A stretch of 64,000 nt of DNA, from the NCBI GenBank assembly GCA_041483135.1, contig JBGPFE010000012.1, positions 1 to 64,000 of the forward strand, in the 5' to 3' direction. Shown one piece after another: positions 59,393 through 64,000 of this stretch. The translations under genes and the position numbers were made by a program. Position 1 is the first letter of the stretch. Every line of letters starts with the position of its first letter. The notes under the pieces were generated by a model. It worked only from the letters and a program-made list of their open reading frames with translations, searched no databases and was not told where the DNA came from. The stretch is from PALSA-1004 sp041483135 (lineage in GTDB: Bacteria > Pseudomonadota > Gammaproteobacteria > Burkholderiales > SG8-41).

Positions 59393-60556
59393 TTGCCAGT
59401 TGTTGGCGCTCGCGCGTTGCCTTTCGTGGCGTCGATTCTATTCGGGGCCGTTTGCTTCGCCCAAAATTATCCGTCGAAGCCGATCCGCATGATCGTCGCG
59501 GTCCGCCAAGGCGGGCGCACCGGATCCCGGCGAGGGGTTTGCTTTTGGGGCGGAGACGGGGCGCGGCCGCCGGGATTATTGCGATGTCTGCGCTATGCGT
59601 TGACTCGCGCGTTGCCGCTCGTGGTGTCGATCCTCTGCGGAACCGTTTGCTGCGCCCAAAATTTTCCGTCGAAGCCGATCCGCATGATCGTTGCGGTTCC
59701 GCCGGGCGGGCCGGCGGATACCCTCGCACGACTGGTCGGTCCCCGGCTTGCCGAAGCGCTCGGGCAGAATGTCATCATCGACAACCGGCCGGGCGCGAAC
59801 GGCAATATCGCGTACGACATGGTGGCGCGCGCGGCTCCCGACGGCTACACGATCACGGAAGTCGCGGCGGGCATCGCGATCAACCCCAGCCTTTATCGCG
59901 ACGTGAAGTTCGATCCGGTCAGGGACTTTGCGCCGATCACGCAGGGGATCTCGGTGCCCAATATCCTCGTCGTTCATTCATCGGTTGCCGCGGCTTCCGT
60001 CAAAGAGCTGATCGCGCTCGCCAAGGCGCGCCCGGGGCAACTCACGTTCGCGTCCGCCGGTAACGGCACCTCCGGCCACCTGGCGCTGGAAGAATTCAGA
60101 CTGCTGGCGAAAATCGATGTGATACACGTTCCGTACAAAGGCGGCGGGCCCGCGTTGGGCGAAGTGATCGCGGGCCAGGTGCAGGCCTTGTTCTCCATTG
60201 CGCTCGCCGCTATGCCGCAGGTGAAAGCGGGGAAGGTTCGCGCGCTTGCGGTCACGAGCGCCCGGCGCTCGGCACTCGCGCCCGAGTTGCCGACGGTGGC
60301 GGAATCGGGTTTCCCGGGTTTCGAGGTCGTCGGCTGGTTCGGGTGGGTGGCGCCTGTTGCGACGCCGAAAGCGATCGTCGACCGTCTGAACCGCGAGATC
60401 GTGCGCATTCTCGCGCTGCCGGACATGCGCGAGCGCTTGCAGGGTCTGGGCGCCGACCCGGTCGGCAACACACCGCAGGCGTTCGCGGCGTTTATCAAGA
60501 GCGAACACGCCAAATGGGCGCGCGTGATCAAACAGGCCGGGGTCAAGGTCGACTAA
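59393..60556 (+). CDS. Bug/TctC-family receptor with duplicated signal peptide region
   Basis: A 387-residue orphan TctC receptor. It starts at TTG 59393 with a strong AAGGAG site. Its first 40 residues (ALPFVASILFGAVCFAQNYP, SKPIRMIVAVRQGG) are repeated 65 residues later (ALPLVVSILCGTVCCAQNFP, SKPIRMIVAVPPGG), after which the normal receptor follows (APDGYTI, HVPYKGGGPALGEVIAGQVQ). The extra copy makes the protein about 65 residues longer than the family. The second, internal signal-like segment could be the functional one from an internal TTG start at 59600. Confidence 0.88.
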   Translation: MPVVGARALPFVASILFGAVCFAQNYPSKPIRMIVAVRQGGRTGSRRGVCFWGGDGARPPGLLRCLRYALTRALPLVVSILCGTVCCAQNFPSKPIRMIVAVPPGGPADTLARLVGPRLAEALGQNVIIDNRPGANGNIAYDMVARAAPDGYTITEVAAGIAINPSLYRDVKFDPVRDFAPITQGISVPNILVVHSSVAAASVKELIALAKARPGQLTFASAGNGTSGHLALEEFRLLAKIDVIHVPYKGGGPALGEVIAGQVQALFSIALAAMPQVKAGKVRALAVTSARRSALAPELPTVAESGFPGFEVVGWFGWVAPVATPKAIVDRLNREIVRILALPDMRERLQGLGADPVGNTPQAFAAFIKSEHAKWARVIKQAGVKVD

Positions 60557-60560
60557 GGCA

Positions 60561-60741
60561 AAAACCGGCCACAGCGGGCACAGAGATCACAGAGAAAAAT
60601 CAAGAATAATAATAACAAATAGGTTCGTCATTCCCGCGCAGGCGGGAATCCAGCCGAATGAAATCTATCCTGGATACCAGCCTACGCTGGTATGACGAGA
60701 TTAATGCTCTTTCTCTGTGTGCTCTGTGACCTCTGTGGCTA
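60561..60741. repeat. Nested palindromic spacer (CACAGAG outer arms, CATTCCCGCGCAGGCGGGAA core)
   Basis: Outer arms GGCCACAGCGGGCACAGAGATC and TGTGCTCTGTGACCTCTGTGGC enclose a second palindrome: GTCATTCCCGCGCAGGCGGG then ATACCAGCCTACGCTGGTAT, followed by GACGAG. The core matches a dispersed proteobacterial intergenic repeat type known to me. It precedes the LVIVD protein. Confidence 0.8.
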
Positions 60742-60772
60742 TAAGATTCGGGTTTGATCTGAAGGGCAGGGC

Positions 60773-61927
60773 ATGAGTCAGGCGCAAGGCATCAGGCAGG
60801 CCGGGTATTTCGATTGCCCGGGAGGCGGGCAGGTTGTGGTCGAAGGCACCACCGCCTTCATCGGGCACATGCGCAATCCGCACGGCACGTCGGTCGTCGA
60901 CGTGTCCGACCCGAAGCATCCGAAGCTGCTCGCGAAAATCGAGATGCCCGCCGGCACGCATTCGCACAAAGCGCGCGTCGGCAACGGCATCATGCTCACC
61001 AATCACGAACTGCTCGGCGCGAGAGTTCTGCGTGGCGAAGTCGCGCCCAAAGAATTCCGCGGCGGGCTCGGCGTCTACGACATCGAAAACCCGGCTAAAC
61101 CGAAACTGATCCTCAACTGGGAAGTGAGCGGCCCGGTCGCGCCGGGAACCGGCGTGCACCGCTTCGACTTCGACGGCCGTTACGCGTACATCTCGCCGAC
61201 GTGCGAAGGTTACGTCGGCAACATCGTGATGATCCTCGACTTCAAGAACCCTGCGAAGCCCGAGGAAGTCGGGCGCTGGTGGATGCCCGGCCAGTGGACC
61301 GCCGGCGGTGAAAAGCCCGCGTGGGAAGGCAGCGCGCACCGCTGCCATCATCCGCTGCGCGTCGGCAACCGCCTCTATACGAGCTACTGGCACGGCGGGC
61401 TGGTGATTCTCGACATCGACGACATGCGCAAACCTAAATTCGTGTCGGGGCTCGACTGGAGCCCGCCGTTTCCGTGGCCAACGCACACCGCGCTGCGCGT
61501 GCCGTTCAAGGTCGAGGGCCGCGATTTGATGGTCGTGTCCGACGAGGACGTGATCCGCCTGCCGGACTGTCCGCCGTATCCGTCGGCGTTCCTGTGGGTG
61601 GTCGATATCACCGACGAAAAGCATCCGGCGCAGTTTGCGAGCTTCCAGCTCGACCACATTCCGCCGGTCGAGCAGCCGTACATGACCGGCTGCCACCAGC
61701 CCGTCGAAAAAATCACCAGCACCGAGATTCCGGTTGCGTGGTTCGCGCACGGTCTGCGCGTCGTCGACATCTCGAAGCCGCACGCGCCGCGCGAGATCGC
61801 GTATTATCTGCCTGACGTGCCACAGGGCTCCGAGCGCGTGCAGAGCAACGACGTGTTCGTCGATGGCCGTGGACTGATTTACCTGCTCGACCGCGTGCGC
61901 GGTCTCAACATTCTCGAAAGAAAGTAA
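60773..61927 (+). CDS. LVIVD-repeat beta-propeller protein
   Basis: A 384-residue protein with repeated blade signatures ending in V-V-D-V/I (TSVVDVSDPKHPKLLAKIEM, GLGVYDIENPAKPKLIL, GLVILDIDDMRKPKF, GLRVVDISKPHAPREIAYYL), typical of LVIVD propellers. There is no signal peptide, so it is likely cytoplasmic. Several His and Asp residues (GTHSHKARVG, SAHRCHHPLR) could bind metal, as in selenium-binding-like propellers. The function is unknown. The lyase gene begins on its stop (TAATG). Confidence 0.88.
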   Translation: MSQAQGIRQAGYFDCPGGGQVVVEGTTAFIGHMRNPHGTSVVDVSDPKHPKLLAKIEMPAGTHSHKARVGNGIMLTNHELLGARVLRGEVAPKEFRGGLGVYDIENPAKPKLILNWEVSGPVAPGTGVHRFDFDGRYAYISPTCEGYVGNIVMILDFKNPAKPEEVGRWWMPGQWTAGGEKPAWEGSAHRCHHPLRVGNRLYTSYWHGGLVILDIDDMRKPKFVSGLDWSPPFPWPTHTALRVPFKVEGRDLMVVSDEDVIRLPDCPPYPSAFLWVVDITDEKHPAQFASFQLDHIPPVEQPYMTGCHQPVEKITSTEIPVAWFAHGLRVVDISKPHAPREIAYYLPDVPQGSERVQSNDVFVDGRGLIYLLDRVRGLNILERK

Positions 61928-63291
61928 TGGCATCCGGCGTGTTCGACATGATTTTGTTGCGCCACTTGTGGGGCACCGACGAGCTGCGCGCGATTTTCTG
62001 CGACGAGAACCGCGTGCAGAAATGGTACGACTTCGAGGCCGCGCTCGCGCTCGAGCAGGCGGAGCTCGGCATCATCCCGCGCGCCGCGGCGCAGGAAATC
62101 GCGGCACAGGCGAAAGTTGCGAACGTCGATCTCGAAGCGATCGCCGCGGAAATCCGCGACGTCAAGCATCCGCTGGTGCCGGCGCTGCGCGCGCTGCAGA
62201 AAAAATGCAAGGGCGACCTCGGCGAATACGTTCACTACGGCCCGACCACGCAGGACGTGCTCGACACGGGTGTCGTGCTGCAGACGAAGCAGGCGCACGC
62301 GATCTTCCTGCGCGACATGCGCGACATCGGCCGCGAACTTTACCGCCTGACCGAAACGCACAAGAACACGCCGATGACCGGCCGCTCGCACGCGGTGCAG
62401 GCGCTGCCGATCACGTTCGGCCACAAGAGCGCGATATGGCTCTCGGAGATGGCGCGCCACGTCGAGCGCATGAAGCAGCTCGAGCCGCGCGTGTTCGTCG
62501 GCATCCTCGTCGGCGCGGTCGGCACCATGGCGTCGTACGGGCCGCAGGGGATCGAGCTCGACAAGCGCGTGATGAAACGGCTCGGGCTTGGCGTCGCCGA
62601 TATCAACTGGCAACCGGCGCGCGACCGCCTCGCCGAGTACGTGAGCGTGCTGGGACTCATCGGCGGCACGCTCGGCAAGATCGCGAACGAGATCATCAAC
62701 CTCCAGCGCAACGAGGTCGACGAGCTGGAGGAACCGTGGAACGAAGGCAAGATCGGCTCGTCGACCATGCCGCACAAGCGCAATCCGTCGGTGTGCGAAA
62801 ACATCGTGACCGTGAGCCGCGTGATCCGCTACAGCGTGGCGCTGATGCAGGAAGCGATGTGCGTCGAGCACGAGCGCGACGGCGCGGCGTGGCGCATGGA
62901 ATGGAAAGCGCTGCCGGAAGCGTGCCTGATGCTGGGCGTGATGCTCGCGCAGACCAAGTTCGTGCTCGCCGGGCTCAAGGTCAACACCGGCAAGATGCGC
63001 AAGAACCTCGATCTGCTGGGCGGCTTCCTGCTGTCGGAGCGCGTGATGTTCGTGCTCTCCGACAAGGTCGGCAAGCAGACCGCGCACGAGCTCGTGTACG
63101 AAGCCTCGATGCACGGCATGCAGCACGGCGTCACGTTCGAGAAGGCGCTGTTCGAAAACAAGCAGGTGCGCGACGCGCTCTCCGAGAAGGAACTGCGCGC
63201 GGCGCTCGATCCGACGACTTACGTCGGCCTCGCGCCGAAAATCGTCGACGACGTGCTCGCGCAGGTCAAGGCGAGCGGCTGGTTAAATTAA
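61927..63291 (+). CDS. Adenylosuccinate-lyase/fumarase superfamily enzyme
   Basis: A 454-residue lyase. The superfamily signature GSSTMPHKRNP is present, with YGPTTQDVLDT and TGRSHAVQALPITFGHK supplying the catalytic His/Thr regions. It most resembles adenylosuccinate lyase (PurB). A co-transcribed propeller and nearby CoA-transferase suggest it could instead act on a catabolic substrate, like 3-carboxymuconate cycloisomerase relatives. It is translationally coupled to the upstream gene through TAATG. Confidence 0.9.
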   Translation: MASGVFDMILLRHLWGTDELRAIFCDENRVQKWYDFEAALALEQAELGIIPRAAAQEIAAQAKVANVDLEAIAAEIRDVKHPLVPALRALQKKCKGDLGEYVHYGPTTQDVLDTGVVLQTKQAHAIFLRDMRDIGRELYRLTETHKNTPMTGRSHAVQALPITFGHKSAIWLSEMARHVERMKQLEPRVFVGILVGAVGTMASYGPQGIELDKRVMKRLGLGVADINWQPARDRLAEYVSVLGLIGGTLGKIANEIINLQRNEVDELEEPWNEGKIGSSTMPHKRNPSVCENIVTVSRVIRYSVALMQEAMCVEHERDGAAWRMEWKALPEACLMLGVMLAQTKFVLAGLKVNTGKMRKNLDLLGGFLLSERVMFVLSDKVGKQTAHELVYEASMHGMQHGVTFEKALFENKQVRDALSEKELRAALDPTTYVGLAPKIVDDVLAQVKASGWLN

Positions 63292-63302
63292 ATCAAAATC
63301 AA

Positions 63303-63452
63303 TTTGCCACAGAGGGCACAGAGATCCCGGAGAAAATCCTATCAGAAAAACCGGATTTCCCTTCAGCGGGAATGACGGCAATTTCTGGATTCCATTTATT
63401 TCTCAAGAATTTTGGTTTTATCTCTGTGTTTTCTGTGCCCTCTGTGGCTATA
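63303..63452. repeat. Nested palindromic spacer (CACAGAG outer arms)
   Basis: Outer arms GCCACAGAGGGCACAGAGAT and CTCTGTGTTTTCTGTGCCCTCTGTGGC enclose a degenerate GGGAATGACGG...CTGGATTCC core. It has the same design as 60561-60741 and lies on the other side of the propeller-lyase pair. Confidence 0.8.
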
Positions 63453-63468
63453 GTTTCAGGAGTTTGAA

Positions 63469-64000
63469 TTGAATATCACGATACTCGACGATTACCACGA
63501 TACGGTTCGCACCTTGGCGTGCTTCAGCAAGCTCGCCGGCCACAAAGTCAAGATCTGGAACGACCACACCAAGGACGTCGACGTGCTCGCCAAACGGTTG
63601 AAGGACACCGAGGCACTGGTGCTGATACGCGAGCGCACGCCGATCCGCGCGCCGCTGATCGAGCGCCTGCCGAAATTGAAGCTCATCAGCCAGCGCAGCG
63701 TTTATCCGCACATCGATCTGGATGCGTGCACGCGGCGCGGCATTGTCCTGTCTTCGAGCCAGCATCCCGGCAGTCCGTCGTATGCGACCGCCGAACTCAC
63801 GTGGGGACTCGCGCTCGCCGCAATGCGCCAGATCCCGCAGCAGATGGCCGCGCTCAAGGCGGGCAAGTGGCAGATCGGCGTCGGCCTCAGCGCGCGGGGA
63901 AAGACGCTCGGCATCTATGGCTACGGCCGCATCGGCAGCGTCGTCGCGGGCTACGGCAAGGCGTTCGGCATGAAAGTGCTGGTGTGGGCGCGCGAAACGT
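63469..64000 (+). CDS. D-2-hydroxyacid dehydrogenase family protein (3' truncated by window end)
   Basis: 177 codons are visible, about half a protein. It starts at TTG 63469 with CAGGAG seven nt upstream, reading NITILDDYHDTVRTLACFSK. The NAD-binding motif is TLGIYGYGRIGSVVAGYGKA (GxGxxG), preceded by SYATAELTWGLALAAMRQIP, as in phosphoglycerate dehydrogenase-like enzymes. The active-site His and most of the second half lie beyond the window. The substrate is not determined. Confidence 0.88.
   Translation, partial: MNITILDDYHDTVRTLACFSKLAGHKVKIWNDHTKDVDVLAKRLKDTEALVLIRERTPIRAPLIERLPKLKLISQRSVYPHIDLDACTRRGIVLSSSQHPGSPSYATAELTWGLALAAMRQIPQQMAALKAGKWQIGVGLSARGKTLGIYGYGRIGSVVAGYGKAFGMKVLVWARET

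Overview
The window looks like a chromosomal contig from a GC-rich environmental betaproteobacterium (Burkholderiales-like) with sulfur-oxidising capacity. The clues are an aprM-aprB-aprA cluster of the kind found in sulfur oxidisers, several orphan tripartite-tricarboxylate (TctC/Bug) receptors, CorA, SrkA, DUF3025 and RseA-like genes, and many intergenic palindromes built from short repeated words such as CACAGAG and GTGAAGG. I see no rRNA, tRNA, CRISPR array or complete phage. The placement is inferred from gene content only.

Layout. 1-3.1 kb: aprMBA (minus strand), the APS reductase module. 3.6-5.8 kb: an OsmC-like protein and a gamma-glutamyltransferase. 6.0-9.1 kb: a nucleotide-translocase-like membrane protein fused to HEAT-like repeats, coupled to a small cyclic-nucleotide-binding protein. 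9.2-30.5 kb: the centrepiece, a minus-strand run of 16 paralogous ABC-type substrate-binding proteins (PF04392-like, twin-arginine type signals). Fifteen are intact and one is broken. No permease or ATPase gene is present. A sensor kinase, a single-domain response regulator and a response regulator-adenylate cyclase are embedded in the run. 30.9 kb: a Crp/Fnr regulator. 31.7-41.0 kb: a second gamma-glutamyltransferase-like protein, an amidase, two TctC receptors, CorA, an SrkA-like kinase and an alpha/beta hydrolase. 41.2-43.9 kb: an island of foreign character with a trypsin-like protease, an unknown protein between integron-like attC motifs, and a fragment of a phage-type family A DNA polymerase. 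43.9-55.2 kb: RseA-like anti-sigma factor, FAD oxidoreductase, DUF3025, diguanylate cyclase, a very long coiled-coil/AsmA-like protein, HD hydrolase, quinone oxidoreductase, enoyl-CoA hydratase and cysteine dioxygenase. 55.2-64.0 kb: a MITE-like element, amidohydrolase, PAS protein, a CoA-transferase pair with an interrupted alpha subunit, a TctC receptor with a duplicated N-terminus, an LVIVD-repeat protein, an adenylosuccinate-lyase-family enzyme and a truncated 2-hydroxyacid dehydrogenase.

How the array works. Nearly every junction is a 4-nt GTGA/ATGA/TTGA overlap or a 1-nt TAATG overlap. The conserved C-terminal residues K/R-V-I-E are encoded as (A)AGGTGATCGAG, which is itself an extended Shine-Dalgarno sequence for the next gene. 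The last gene and the one before an unrelated insert have lost it. Seven of the starts, including one on a 37-codon remnant, carry a leader that can fold into a 43-nt hairpin of fixed length. Stub cistrons left by deleted members persist where they supply the ribosome-binding site. I propose that this is an expanding, translationally coupled solute-receptor locus wired to two-component/cAMP signalling rather than to its own transporter. The coupling and hairpins are seen in the sequence; the signalling role is inference.
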